Assembly: GCF_007655135.1 (NCBI RefSeq)
Contig: NC_045132.1
Span: 2,542,001 to 2,606,000 of the forward strand
Source of the DNA: Punica granatum
Lineage: Eukaryota > Streptophyta > Magnoliopsida > Myrtales > Lythraceae
Direction of reading: 5' to 3'
Length of the DNA stretch: 64,000 bases
Shown here: positions 11,516 to 23,888 of the stretch, piece by piece
Position numbering within the stretch: the stretch's first letter is position 1
Layout of the letters: every line of letters begins with the position of its first letter
The notes under the pieces: model-generated
The model's database searches: none
Told to the model about the DNA's origin: nothing
The model's input: only the letters and a program-made list of their open reading frames with translations
Translations under genes and position numbers: made by a program

Positions 11516-12880
11516 AAATTATTTGCCATATAAAGTAATTTGAAGGGGAAGTGTGAGGATCTCATGAATCCTTGATTCTTCCCATGATCCAAACCACCTC
11601 TTTAACATTTGAATTTTGTCATACTAATTTTAACTATGAGAAAAAAAAAGAGAGTGGATCTTGAAATTTCAAGTCTATTATTTTACAGGAGAAAATTAAA
11701 GCAGGTCCGTTGGCATGTAAGAAAAGTATGGTAATTTTCTCCACTCACAGGATTCACCCCCTCTCTCTCTCTTATTAATATTTTTTACTCTTTTTTATTT
11801 TACTTTTTAAATACATATTTAAATATATAGATTTTCTTCGGTACCCATCACCTATATTCAGAAGCCTAGTGGATTCAATTGATATAGGTATGGGCGAGGT
11901 CATCCTATTGAGTGATAAACTCATCCGATCGCGATTTTTTTCCTAGTGACAACATTCACATCTAAGACCTTACTTAAAAGGAATAAATGTCGAAGTACTT
12001 AAAATCAATATGTCTTAGCAAAAAACCTATTTCAATTTATCAACAATTTAATTAGTTTCTTTTTATTTGTGATGTTAGAAAATTTGCAATTTTTTGTTGT
12101 TGAAATGCAAGGTTATACTATTTTATTGATTGATATTAATTTTCACTATCTTATGAAAAAGAACATATTAATTTTCACTTGGGTATGGCTGTGACCAAAG
12201 ATGCTTTTAGTAAATTGCGAATCCCTATTGTAAGTAGACTTCATTCATTTAAAATTATCAGGCCTATTGCAATCATGATTTTCTAAATATTAAAAAATCA
12301 AATTAAGATTAGCTTGTAGGGGAATGTTCGCTTTTATATGGACAAAAATTAATCAATACAATCCTTTGAAAAATCTGAATCATCTATTATCAATATTAAG
12401 TTCGTAATTTTTACATATAAATAATTTTATCATTGATTTTAGTAATACTCTTAGTTATTATACAAACTATTATGATGAATCAAAAAATTAAAGAAAAAAC
12501 TTGCCGACCCGCTACGTCGTGCAGATGTAGAACCTAGTCGTAATTATATGTAGAAGTCTTTTGTTTTTTTTCTTCTCTGTGCACTATTCATTAGGTATTT
12601 TTAAGAGTATAGTTTGAAGTAAATTTTCATTCGGATATCGAATTTGCGATAACCCATCAGTTGTTTCTCTTTGAATCTCTAAACCCTTGTTTTTCGTACA
12701 ACCTATACATCCAACATGCTAACTTTGTAAACAAAATTTAAAACCGGGAAAGAAATTATTTGATCATTAAGTAATTAAGGAAAAAAAAATCAAAGGACAA
12801 TGAATATAATTATTAATTCACGAACTAGCAAAGTGGAGAATTATGACAAAAATTAGGGACAGAATCGTCATTGAGAAGTC
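11516..12880. other. AT-rich intergenic region upstream of RPSA
   Basis: No gene, RNA gene or clear mobile element was recognised. The sequence is strongly AT-rich with short homopolymer runs. The last few hundred bases are the distal promoter of the ribosomal protein gene. Confidence 0.4.
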
Positions 12881-12887
12881 TAGGGTT
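12881..12887 (-). promoter_or_regulatory. Telo-box-like element of RPSA promoter
   Basis: TAGGGTT, the reverse of the AACCCTA telo-box core, lies about 20 bp upstream of the probable TATA box. Telo-boxes are typical of plant ribosomal protein and translation-factor promoters and help couple their expression to cell proliferation. The identification is by motif and context. Confidence 0.45.
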
Positions 12888-12903
12888 CCTCTGCGTCGAC
12901 ACA

Positions 12904-12910
12904 TATAAAA
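12904..12910 (+). promoter_or_regulatory. Probable TATA box of RPSA
   Basis: TATAAAA occurs 115 bp upstream of the start codon, followed by a CT-rich leader as is common for plant ribosomal protein mRNAs. Confidence 0.55.
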
Positions 12911-13024
12911 GCCTCCGGAAACCGGTCTCTGCAAACCCAAAGGCCCCTCACCTGCTCGGAAAACCTCTGCTGCTGCGATTCCGTCTCTAAGGGTAGCTCT
13001 CTCTCCGGCTAGGCTTCCTACATC

Positions 13025-14820
<1,796 letters not shown>

Positions 14821-15405
14821 AATCGTATGCTTTATTAATTATGGATAAGCAAAGGAGGGTTTGAGACATTATTTCGCCTTTCATCTCTCGGGTTGTCCTA
14901 TGGATTGTTTTTGTTCTCTTTTTTTACCCTTTACAAAGGCACAGTGTTAGTATGCATAGGTGGATGAATTCTTAGAGACTCGAGGTTGAATTTTGGCATC
15001 TCAGCAAATGTTTAGATTATATATTCCGCATATGGAAAGTCTTTCATCTTACATGTTTGCAGTCTCCGTGATTAAGTTTTGAGAATCGGGCGTGGATTGC
15101 ATTCCATTACTTGGCATGACGTACTTGCCATTGTGCCACACTTCAGACCTTGCTTGGACCTTTTCGGCTTGGCCCACTGAAAAATATGGGACGGGCCTTG
15201 ACATGTTGCCTTGATCCGAGCCTAGCCGGGAGTAATGGATGGAGGATATGAAGGGGGAAGCGTGTGAGAGTGTTGTTTCTCGGAACATCACCATTTATAG
15301 TGGGTGTGATGTGAATAAGACAATATCGAAGGTTTCTCTTAAACCTTTATCCAAACAAGCTTGTCTACTATAAGGTCTGTTCGAATTTCTTAAAAGAAAA
15401 TCGAT
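14821..15405. other. RPSA 3' flank
   Basis: No gene was recognised. The first 200-300 bases are probably the 3' UTR of the ribosomal protein gene. The remainder is unassigned sequence up to the target duplication of the next retroposon. Confidence 0.4.
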
Positions 15406-17233
15406 GAGATGGTAGTTATCTGTCGTATAGGATGGATTGAAAACCGGGTATGTGGGTATTAGGAATCTTCACTCCCCACATCCCCTCTAACAGACAAACC
15501 CTAGTTAGCGCCGCTTTCACCAGTGCGTCCAGCTCCGGCCAGATCGGCTACACCACTATTGGGATCAGAAAGTTGGCACCCCCCTTTATCAATCCGATAT
15601 TTTCGATCCCGGTGGCTTCTCCTCTTTTCTCCTCTCCTATATTTTCTTAATGCTTTTTTTTTACAGTTGAGGGAGGCAAATGGAATGTGTTGCCGAAACA
15701 ACGTCGTGGTTAGGGTAGTGGTCTTCTGCCTCACGGCTCTTCAAGCTGGTCGTCCTTCGATCTGGTCGCAGGTCGTGGTGCTCCTTTGCTTGGTGGTCTT
15801 CCTCCTTAGTATGGCGCAGGTCACAATGCCCCTACACGACGCTCCTCCACGACGTGGGTCATGTGCTCCTCTGCCGACGTGGATGCGACTGTGGGTCTCG
15901 ACACTGGCTCACCTTCTCTATGGAGATATTACTAGCGGGCTTCTTTGTCCCGATCTAGGCTGCGGCTTTGCCTCGTTAGCTGCTCATCGTCTATGGTCCC
16001 TGGGGCTAACATGTCTTCGACATCTTCGCCTCAGATCTAAATCGAAGGTTATGTTGGATGGCGCCCTTGGAGGTCACAGCGACCTTTATGCTCCTCTTCG
16101 TTTTTGGCGGTGCATAGAGGTGTCTCCTGATAAAGTAGCCTCTCGCTCCCCGCTGAGGTCGCGTCTTCTCCACCATCAAGTAGATTTGCTGTGAAGAGCG
16201 AAGACAGTCTTCGTTTCCTTGGTCGTCGGCGAGGACCAGTAGTGGATCCGCCAGCCCTGATTAGGCTAGCCCGCTCCCCGATCTTTCATGCCAAGCCAGC
16301 TCTCATCCATGTCTCGATTCGACACGATCTGTCATGCTGTGCCTCGACTCGACCTGATCTGTCATGCCATGCTTCGACTCGATCTGTCATGCCGCGCTTG
16401 ACTCCATGAACTGTTTACTGCTCGACCTGAACCGACCAACAAACCACCCCTCAATAGAGACACTAACGGCACAGCAACAATGTCCTCACTCGCCTCTTTG
16501 CCTTTCCAACTTTCTCCCTCAATTGGCGGCTTCTGTTCTGCGAACAACCGCCATTGCACCTGCGATGCAATCCTTGCCCTCCATTACAAAGGATCAAACT
16601 CCTCGCACAATCGATTGTACCAACTGCCTACACAATCGACTTTTTGTGCCTGTACTCTTTTCTTGTTGGTTTTTATTGGTTTCGGCTCCCTAACAATATT
16701 TGCTAGTATGAACTGATTAAGAAAGCTTAGTACTTTGATTTGATAGTCTAACTAGTCTTTGATTAGTTAGGTTGCCGCTGATTTGAATCGATTAAATGAA
16801 CCTTGCTGAATTGGTTTGCATGTCTAGGGATTGGGTTATTTAGGATTGGTTGATGGAATTGATCTGCAAGTGCGATCTGTAGAGAGTTATCACGGCGAGT
16901 ACCAATCCAAGACTTGTCTCAGTTCTGTACAGTAGTCTCTATATGTACTGCGCTATACTTTGCTTACCCATTTTCACTGGGGTCCATATAAAATTTAGTT
17001 GCAAGATGTTGAGAACGAATTCAGATACTGAAATGATTTTTGCAATTGTATCTATGTTTATTTGATGTACTTCAATACTCCCTTTGTAATTATTTAGGTG
17101 GATGTGCTGAAATTTCTGAGTTTTGAGCTCTATAATGTACCATCTTGGACATTTTCCCTAGTACCCGTTTTGTTATCAATGAATATTCATTCATTCGTGG
17201 AGAGGGGAAAAAAAAAAGAGATGGTAGTTATCT
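15406..17233 (+). mobile_element. Poly(A)-tailed retroposon (LINE-like or retrocopy)
   Basis: A 16-bp perfect direct repeat, GAGATGGTAGTTATCT, flanks the segment at 15406-15421 and 17218-17233. The right copy is immediately preceded by a pure A tract (17208-17217). A long target-site duplication plus an A tail is the signature of target-primed reverse transcription, so the insert (15422-17217, about 1.8 kb, + orientation) was placed by LINE machinery. Its GC-richer 5' half contains a 223-codon open frame (15523-16194) with hydrophobic stretches and no motif I recognise; I see no endonuclease or reverse transcriptase. It could be a 5'-truncated or non-autonomous LINE, or a retrocopy of a cellular transcript. 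The intact target duplication suggests it is not very old. Confidence 0.75.
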
Positions 17234-17293
17234 ATTGATGCTGCACGTTTAAGATAGCAACTTCGGGAAAATTGGGAGCAAATAAGGAGGTAA

Positions 17294-17691
17294 AGCTCTC
17301 TATTTGTTGAAGAACTGGCTTGTGTTATGGACTGAACCAATCGTGAAAGGCAAAATAGAGGAGAAGAGAGGAAGAGGAAATCAAGAGAAGAAGGAGATTA
17401 GAGATTGAAGGAAGCCATCAGAGAGGTAATCACTTTTCATTCATCCATATAATCTGAAGTTATTACATAAGTATCCTTTTATACAAGGAATCACTAATCA
17501 CGCCTCCCTTGCTTCACATGTAACTGACTGTTTCAAAAATTACAAAATATACCCCTCATTTTCTATTTTTCTATTCTCGTCGCTCAATCTCTTTTAATTA
17601 CAAATTGACCATTTCCCCCTTTTTATCCCGTGACATTCCCCTCCCCTTCAAAACCCTTGCCCCCAAGGTCGAACTCGAGGAAGCGCCATTT
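17294..17691. repeat. Extra copy of gypsy left end (flank + LTR + PPT)
   Basis: This 398-bp unit repeats the sequence that begins at 17692: host flank with the GCTTG target site, a full 313-bp LTR (17323-17635), the polypurine tract and about 55 bases of internal sequence. It then breaks at a short AGCT-like homology and the flank restarts. Because the host flank and target site are copied together with the LTR, this is a segmental tandem duplication made after insertion, not a second insertion. Confidence 0.8.
17323..17635 (-). repeat. LTR copy 1 (in duplicated segment)
   Basis: 313 bp, starting TG and ending CA, aligned without gaps to the other two LTRs. By my count it differs from copy 2 at 13 sites and from the right LTR at 24 sites. 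Confidence 0.85.
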
Positions 17692-17721
17692 GAGCTCTCT
17701 ATTTGTTGAAGAACTGGCTTG

Positions 17722-18034
17722 TGTTATGGACTGAACCAATTGTGAAAGGCAAAACAGAGGAGAAGAGAGGAAGAGGAAATCAAGAGAAGAAGGAGATCAG
17801 AGATTGAGGGAAGCCATCAGAGAGGTAATCACTTTTCATTCATCAATATAATCTGAAGTTATTACATAAGTATCCTTTTATACAAGGAATCACTGGTCAC
17901 GCCTCCCTTGCTTCTCATGTAACTGACTGTTTCAGAACTTACAAAATATACCCCTCATTTTCTATTTTTCTGTTCTCGTCCCTCAATCTCTTTTAATTAC
18001 AAATTGACCATTTTCCCCTTTTTATCCCGTGACA
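17722..18034 (-). repeat. 3' LTR of the gypsy element
   Basis: Left-hand LTR on the + map. It begins TGTTATGGACTG directly after the GCTTG target site and ends in CCCGTGACA, followed inward by the polypurine tract. Confidence 0.9.
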
Positions 18035-18048
18035 TTCCCCTCCCCTTC
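18035..18048 (-). promoter_or_regulatory. Polypurine tract of the gypsy element
   Basis: On the - strand the sequence immediately before the 3' LTR is GAAGGGGAGGGGAA, an all-purine tract that primes plus-strand synthesis in LTR retroelements. Confidence 0.8.
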
Positions 18049-18149
18049 AAAACCCTTGCCCCCAAGGTCGAGCTGGGGGAAGCGCCATCTGAGTTCGTCC
18101 GCATACTCCCATGTCGCCTTGGCTGGGGAGGTGTTGGACCAGTGCACCT

Positions 18150-21100
18150 ACACCTAAGTGGCTGCTCTGTTTCCCCTATTCACCATCCTGCGTTCCAGGA
18201 TTGTTGCCGGCTCCAGAGGTAAGGCTCTTGATCTGTCACCTGTTCTTGGTGGTTCAGTTGAGCAATTGACTGAGCCAATGGCTCTTTTGAGCTGTGAGAC
18301 ATGAAATACTGGGTGAATTTGAGCTGAGGCAGGTAACTTGAGCTTGTATGCCACCTTCCCAATCTTGTCTACAATATCGTAAGGCCCAAAAAATCTAGGT
18401 GAGTTTCTCTGAGCGTCTGCTGCTAACTGTCCCTTGTTTGTATGGTTGCAACTGAAGGTAAACTTTGTCCCCTATTGAAAACTCTCTCTCAGACCTCTTC
18501 TTGTCAGCTTGCACCTTCATTCGATTCTGTGCCCTCCTTAAATGGTGCTTCAACACCTAAACCATGTCTTCCATGTCTATCATGTAGGAGTCTACCGTAG
18601 CAACTGATGAATCCCGAGGGAAATAGGGCATGTGCAATGGGGGTGGGAACCATATAAAGCTTCAAACAAAGTTCTTCCAATAGAAGTGTGGTAGGAAGTA
18701 TTATACCACCATTCAGCTAGAGGTATCCACTTTGCCCATAATGCTGGTTTTTCACCAGTCATACATCTCAAATAAGTCTCAAGGCATTTGTTAACAACCT
18801 CTGACTGCCCATCAGTTTAGGGATGGTAAGCCGAGGATGCCCGCAACTCCACCCCTTGTAATCTAAATAAATCTTGCCAGAACTTGCTAAGAAACATTGG
18901 GTCTCTGTCACTTACGATGGATTCCGGCATGCCATGTAATTTAAAAACGTTATCAAGGAAAATTTGAGCCACCATAGAAACTGTGTAAGGGTGTGTAAGT
19001 GTCATGAAGTGTGCATACTTAGTGTACTTGTCAACCACCACAAACACTACTTCTCTCCTCATAGACTTAGAAAGTCCTTCAATAATGTCCATAGTTATGT
19101 CAGTAAAAACTGACCTGGGCATTGGTAAAGGTTGCAGGAGTCCAGGATAGGCTAAGTGCTCTGCTTTATTTTTTTGGCAAACTTGGCACTCCCTCACGAA
19201 CTGCTTCACATGTTTCCATAATCCCTTCCAATATAATAGACTTGCAATTCTTTTTGCAGTAGCTTGAGCCCCTGAGTGCCTTCCTACTGGACTTGAGTGA
19301 TATGCTGCAATTATTTCCTGTTGTAATGCAGTATCCTTTCCCACCACTAGTCTTCCTTTTCTCCTCAGTTGCTCTCCAACCCAAGTAAACTTAGGTTGAG
19401 AAGCCGACCTTTCTTTCAGATTTGCTATCAGCTGTCGAATGGTGTGATCAGAACTCCAACTTGCTTGAATCCTGTCAAGGAAGGTTGTAGACACCACCGA
19501 GACTGCCATACATTGAAGTTCTTGCCCAATTATTCGAGAAAAGGCATCAGCCACTACATTTTCTTTTCCCTTGTTGTAACGTATCTCATAATCATACCCC
19601 CATAGCTTAGCTAGCCATGTGTGTTGAAGTGGATTAAGCCTTTGCTCTAATAGGTACTTCAAACTTTGGTGGTCGGTTTTGATGATGAAGTGTCTCCCAC
19701 TTAAATAATGACTCCACTTCTTCACTGTATAGAGTATAACGAAGAGCTCCCTTTCATAGAATGAGAGTGCTTGGTGTTTTGGAGCCAATATCTTGCTGAT
19801 GTAGGCTATGGGATGACCTCCTTACTGCAAAACTGCTCCAATCCCTATTCCAGAAGCGTCTATTTCCAGTATAAACTCCTTCGACAAGTCTGGCAAAGTC
19901 AGCGCAGGTGTGGAAATCATAGCTCCTTTAAGTTTCTCAAATGCTTCCTGTGATGTATGTGTCCACAGGAATGCATCCTTCTTGAGAAGATCTGTGAGTG
20001 GTTTGCTAATACTGCCATAGTTCCTCACAAATCTCCTATAATATCCCGTGAGTCCTAGGAATCCCCTTAACTGCTTCAAAGTGGTGGGTGTGGGCCATTC
20101 TTGCACTGCCCTTAACTTCCTAAGATCTATTGCTACACCTACAGCAGACACATAATGCCCAAGATACTCCACCTTATCTTCCCCAAAGCTGCACTTGGAT
20201 TGTTTTACAAATAAGGAGTTCTTCCTAAGCATAGTAAAGACCCTCCTTAGGTGTTCCATATGCATTTGCCAGTCCTTGTTGAAAACTAGAATGTCATCAA
20301 AGAAAACCAACACAAACTTCTTGAGGTATGGCTTGAACACCTCGTTCATCAAGCCTTGGAATGTTGAGGGAGCATTAGTAAGCCCAAAAGGCATGACCAG
20401 AAACTCATAGTGCCCCTCGTGAGTTTTGAAAGCCGTCTTATGAACATATGCTCCATACATTTTGATCTGGTAATACCCTGACCTCAAGTCAATCTTCGAA
20501 AAGATTGATGATCCATGCAATTCATCTAGTAGCTCTTCCACCAACGGAATTGGAAACCTGTCCTTGATGGTCATGCTATTATGACTTCTATAATCCACAT
20601 ACATTCTCCACGAATTATCTTTTTTCTTTACCAACACCACAGGAGAAAAGAAAGCGTTGTGACTAGGCTGTATTATACCTACATCCATCATTTCCCAAGT
20701 CATCTTTTCAATGATATCCTTTTGTAGTGTGGGGTATCTATAGGGTCTGATATTCCCTGGTTGTGACCCTTCCTTGAGTAGGATCCAGTGGTCATGTTGT
20801 CTCTTGGGTGGCAATCCCTTAGGCTCCTCGAAAATATCATCAAACTCCTTCAATAATGGCTTCAGTTCTGGTGCTTCCCTGTGGTCTCTATTGTTACTCA
20901 CCTGTACCTTACTAGGCCCAGCTACTTGCAAAGTGCACAGTTGCACCATAGCCAGTTGGTCTTTTTTCTGCAACAATCTTTCCATTTGTTCTTCTCCAAT
21001 GGCCTTAAGCTCTTCATAATTATTACCTTGTAGTGCACTTCTTTGCCTCCTACAACAAACTTCATATGTAATTCTTTGAAGTTCCATACTATGTCTCTTA

Positions 21101-21665
21101 ATGTGGATAACCACTGCACCCCCAACACCATGTCATAACTGTCTAAGGGTATCAGCAGCATATCAGCTACATATTCATTACCCTGTATCCTCCATGTAAA
21201 CTTCTTACACATTCTCTCACACCTCAACTCATTACCATTAGCTACAGCTACTTTCACAAAGGGCACCAACTCCATTTGACAACTCAGTTTCCTTCCAGTT
21301 TCCACATTCAGGAAGTTGTGAGTACTTCCTGAGTCTACTTTTATGTGCAACAACAATCTTTTGCCTGTGGTTCCCACGACCCTCATGGTTTGGAAACTGC
21401 GGGTACCCAAGAGGGCATGTAGGGATATCAGAGGGGCTGTCTCTTCCTGCTCTTCCTCGACCTCTACCTCATGTTCTCCTTCTACTGCTTCTACTTCAAT
21501 AATAAAGGCCTGCCTTCTCGAGCACCTATATCCTGGCACAAACTTCTCATCACACCAGAAACAAAGGTTATTTGCTCTCTTCTCTTCCAACTCCTTATGA
21601 GTAAGTGTTTTGTGGGGACGGTTGTAAGGGGAAGGTAAGCTTCTTGGTAAAGCAGGAGTGGGCAA
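18150..21665 (-). pseudogene. Broken gypsy pol (PR-RT-RH-INT-chromo-like)
   Basis: Segments in three reading frames cover the polyprotein. 20922-21665 has a zinc-knuckle relic (CFWCDEKFVPGYRCSRR, with Tyr where the family has His) and the protease motif DSGS. 19822-21114 is reverse transcriptase with the FFDDILVF catalytic box near 20280-20320 and the start of RNase H (EIDASGIGIGAVL). 18817-19788, in the same frame, continues RNase H (TDHQSLKYLL, VVADAFSR) into integrase with its H-H-C-C finger (ending CQVCQ) and part of the catalytic core. In-frame stops lie at 19822-19824 and 18817-18819, and there is a frameshift near 21.05 kb. The C terminus near 18150-18350 keeps HPVFHVSQLK. Not functional. 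Confidence 0.88.
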
Positions 21666-21856
21666 AGGCAGTAATCCATTGCCCTTGTTGTGGGTTGTTG
21701 GGATGTTTTTATGGGTGTTAAGTGCAATGTTTTTGGATGCATTAAAGTGGGTGTTTGGAGAATGTATGTAGTTGTTGCTGGAAAAAATATTTTGCAGCTT
21801 AGGGATTGTTGAGCCAGGTTTGTACAGAGCTAAATAAGTGGATTCTTGTAATTTGG

Positions 21857-22549
21857 CTAGGGAATAAGCTTGGTTAAGGTAATAGGATGAAACATACGAA
21901 TAGGCAATTGGATCTCACTTCTCAACCTTCCCAAAAAATGGCTTAGAGCATCGGACTCACTAATAGACACCTTGTTCACTAATGCGTCAAACTCATTCAT
22001 ATACTCCTGCACAGATCCCACCTGCTTCAAGTTTTTAAAATCAGCCATGGGGTCTACATATCCATAGTCACCAAATCGCGAACCCACAACAGCAACATAC
22101 TCATTCCAACTCACGGACTTCCCCTCTACTCCCATCGACCTAACATATGATTGGTGCCACTGAAGGGCTCTTCCCTCCAAGTGAATGACTACCAATTTCA
22201 ATTTAACCTCATCTAGAGTCTCATCCACTTCGAAAAATTGCTCGCACCTATACAACCATTCCCTAACTCCATCACCACAGAATTGTGGAAAATCCAGCTT
22301 GCCAATTCTAGAGATAGGTGAATAGTGCCCCACTTCTAACCCATCTGAAGAAGGCGAAGGTAAGTCAGACTTACCCTTCTGTGGTTGAGACTTCAGTCGA
22401 TTCTATTGCAGGGTAATACCACTCATCATTTCTGCAAGTTGATCGATACGACTACTGGTGTGGTTCTTGAGCTCCACCATAACTTTATCATGTTCTTCCA
22501 ATGTAGCTGCCGGCTTGTTCACCTCCTGGTTACGAGTTGTAGACGCCAT
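21857..22549 (-). pseudogene. Broken gypsy gag
   Basis: A likely start ATG is at 22549 (MASTTRNQEV). The frame is interrupted by a TAG at 22403-22405 and resumes in the same frame as a typical retrotransposon gag core, with DFPQFCGDGVREWLYRCEQ, LEGRALQWHQ and FKNLKQVGSVQEYMNEFD. It leaves frame near 21870, after which the sequence continues in another frame into the zinc-knuckle region. The core is the capsid-like domain of Ty3/gypsy gag. Confidence 0.85.
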
Positions 22550-22565
22550 GGATGCCAGGAAGGAG

Positions 22566-22578
22566 GCTTTGATACCAC
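22566..22578 (-). promoter_or_regulatory. Primer-binding site of the gypsy element
   Basis: On the - strand TGGTATCAAAGCC begins two bases inside the 5' LTR. It matches, with one difference, the TGGTATCAGAGCC complement of the 3' end of initiator tRNA-Met, the usual primer of plant LTR elements. Confidence 0.8.
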
Positions 22579-22579
22579 T

Positions 22580-22892
22580 TGTTATGGACTGAACCAACCG
22601 TGAACAGCAAAACATAGTAGAAGAGAGGAGGAGGAAATCAAGAGAAAAAGGAGATCAGAGATTGAGGGAAGCCATCAGAGAGGTAATCACTTTTCATTCA
22701 TCCAGATAGTCTGAAGTTATTACATCAGTATCATTTTATACAAGGAATCACTGGTCACGCCTCCCTTGCTTCACATGTAACAGACCGTTTCAGAAATTAC
22801 AAAATATACCCCTCATTTTTTATTTTTCTATTCTCGTCCCTCAATCTCTTTTAATTGCAAATTGACCCTTTTCCCCTTTTTATCCCGTGACA
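22580..22892 (-). repeat. 5' LTR of the gypsy element
   Basis: 313 bp bounded by TG and CA, followed on the outside by the GCTTG target duplication at 22893-22897. It is the most diverged of the three LTR copies. Confidence 0.9.
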
Positions 22893-22897
22893 GCTTG

Positions 22898-23090
22898 TGA
22901 TAGTAATATCCTCATTACAGACTTTGTGGATGGGTAGGGTTGCTTTTAATCTTCATAGGAGTCTTGGTGACGAGCCTGCCCCATGAATACTGGCGTAGCT
23001 ACGCTCAACTCGGATATTTCATGAGTTTACGTCTTGTTGAGATTATGTGCCGGTCATCCCAACTTCTTTTATTTATAAAAAAAAATCCTA

Positions 23091-23129
<39 letters not shown>

Positions 23130-23888
23130 GTCCTGTAAAAAGGACATGATGTTTATCCAAGGATAAAAAAGGACATGATGTCAATCTCGTCTTGAGCCAT
23201 AAACAAATCATCAAAAACCTATAAAAGAACCCGGGAATGATGGCTGCCTTAAACATCCAATCCCGTGTTCTCTTTCGCCCGTGTATGAGTCGCAACCCCT
23301 TTTAGCAACCTCATGGGGCTGGCCGGACTTTTCTTCTTCCTTCGTCACTGGGGATGATCCAACAATCCTGAGCGTGGATATGGTACCTCAGAGACAGGTA
23401 GTGATCATAGTACCGTAATTCAAGTACAACCACCATCTTATACGAACCATACTCTCTAAAATCTCAATCTCGAGGCTGAGAGTAAGGAATCGGGTTGCGA
23501 TCCGTGTAATTTACTTGAAGAGAATTGAAAAGTAAAAGTAGAACATGAAAGAATATAGACTTGAGAAGCTCCAAAGGGCCCATAAATAAATAGATATTTA
23601 CAAAATTGGGAGGAGAAGATCCATAAAGAATTGGCTAAACTTATTTCGGCCCCTGAGACTTCTAAAACCATGAACAAATGCTCTGCATATTTACATACGA
23701 CTGACAGTGCTTTATTTTTGGGAGGGCGGGAAGCTTATTTCAGCTAAAATAGACTGGCGGGTTTTTCTCATTTTTCGGTATATATTTCTCTTACCGTATC
23801 TTTCCCGTCATTTGATCAACCCAATCCTTCGGATGGGTCGGAATTAGATCAGAATGTGGTGAATATCAGTCTCGGCGAGTTTCGGATC
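22898..23888. other. Intergenic, 3' flank of the SAC gene
   Basis: No gene was supported. It contains a (TA)n microsatellite at about 23094-23120. The part next to 23889 is the probable 3' UTR of the phosphatase gene on the - strand. The short open frames on both strands have no family motifs. Confidence 0.45.

Larger units (their letters stand above)
17722..22892 (-). mobile_element. Ty3/gypsy LTR retrotransposon, decayed
   Basis: The element reads on the - strand. Its 5' LTR is 22580-22892 and its 3' LTR 17722-18034; both are 313 bp, TG...CA, and differ at 21 sites by my count. A 5-bp target duplication GCTTG sits at 17717-17721 and 22893-22897. Total length is about 5.2 kb. The order gag, zinc knuckle, protease, reverse transcriptase, RNase H, integrase and a C-terminal segment with HPVFHVSQLK is that of Ty3/gypsy. 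The short LTRs and small size resemble the Reina group of chromoviruses, which is a guess from dimensions. Several stops and frameshifts show it is no longer autonomous. Confidence 0.92.

Noticed and set aside
15523..16194. 223-codon open frame as a normal gene
   Set aside because: It lies wholly inside the poly(A)-tailed retroposon, has no recognised domain and no homologue I can name; recorded only as cargo.
17323..17635. Independent second retrotransposon insertion (solo LTR)
   Set aside because: The host flank and target site are duplicated with it and the PPT plus internal sequence follow, so segmental duplication is the simpler account.
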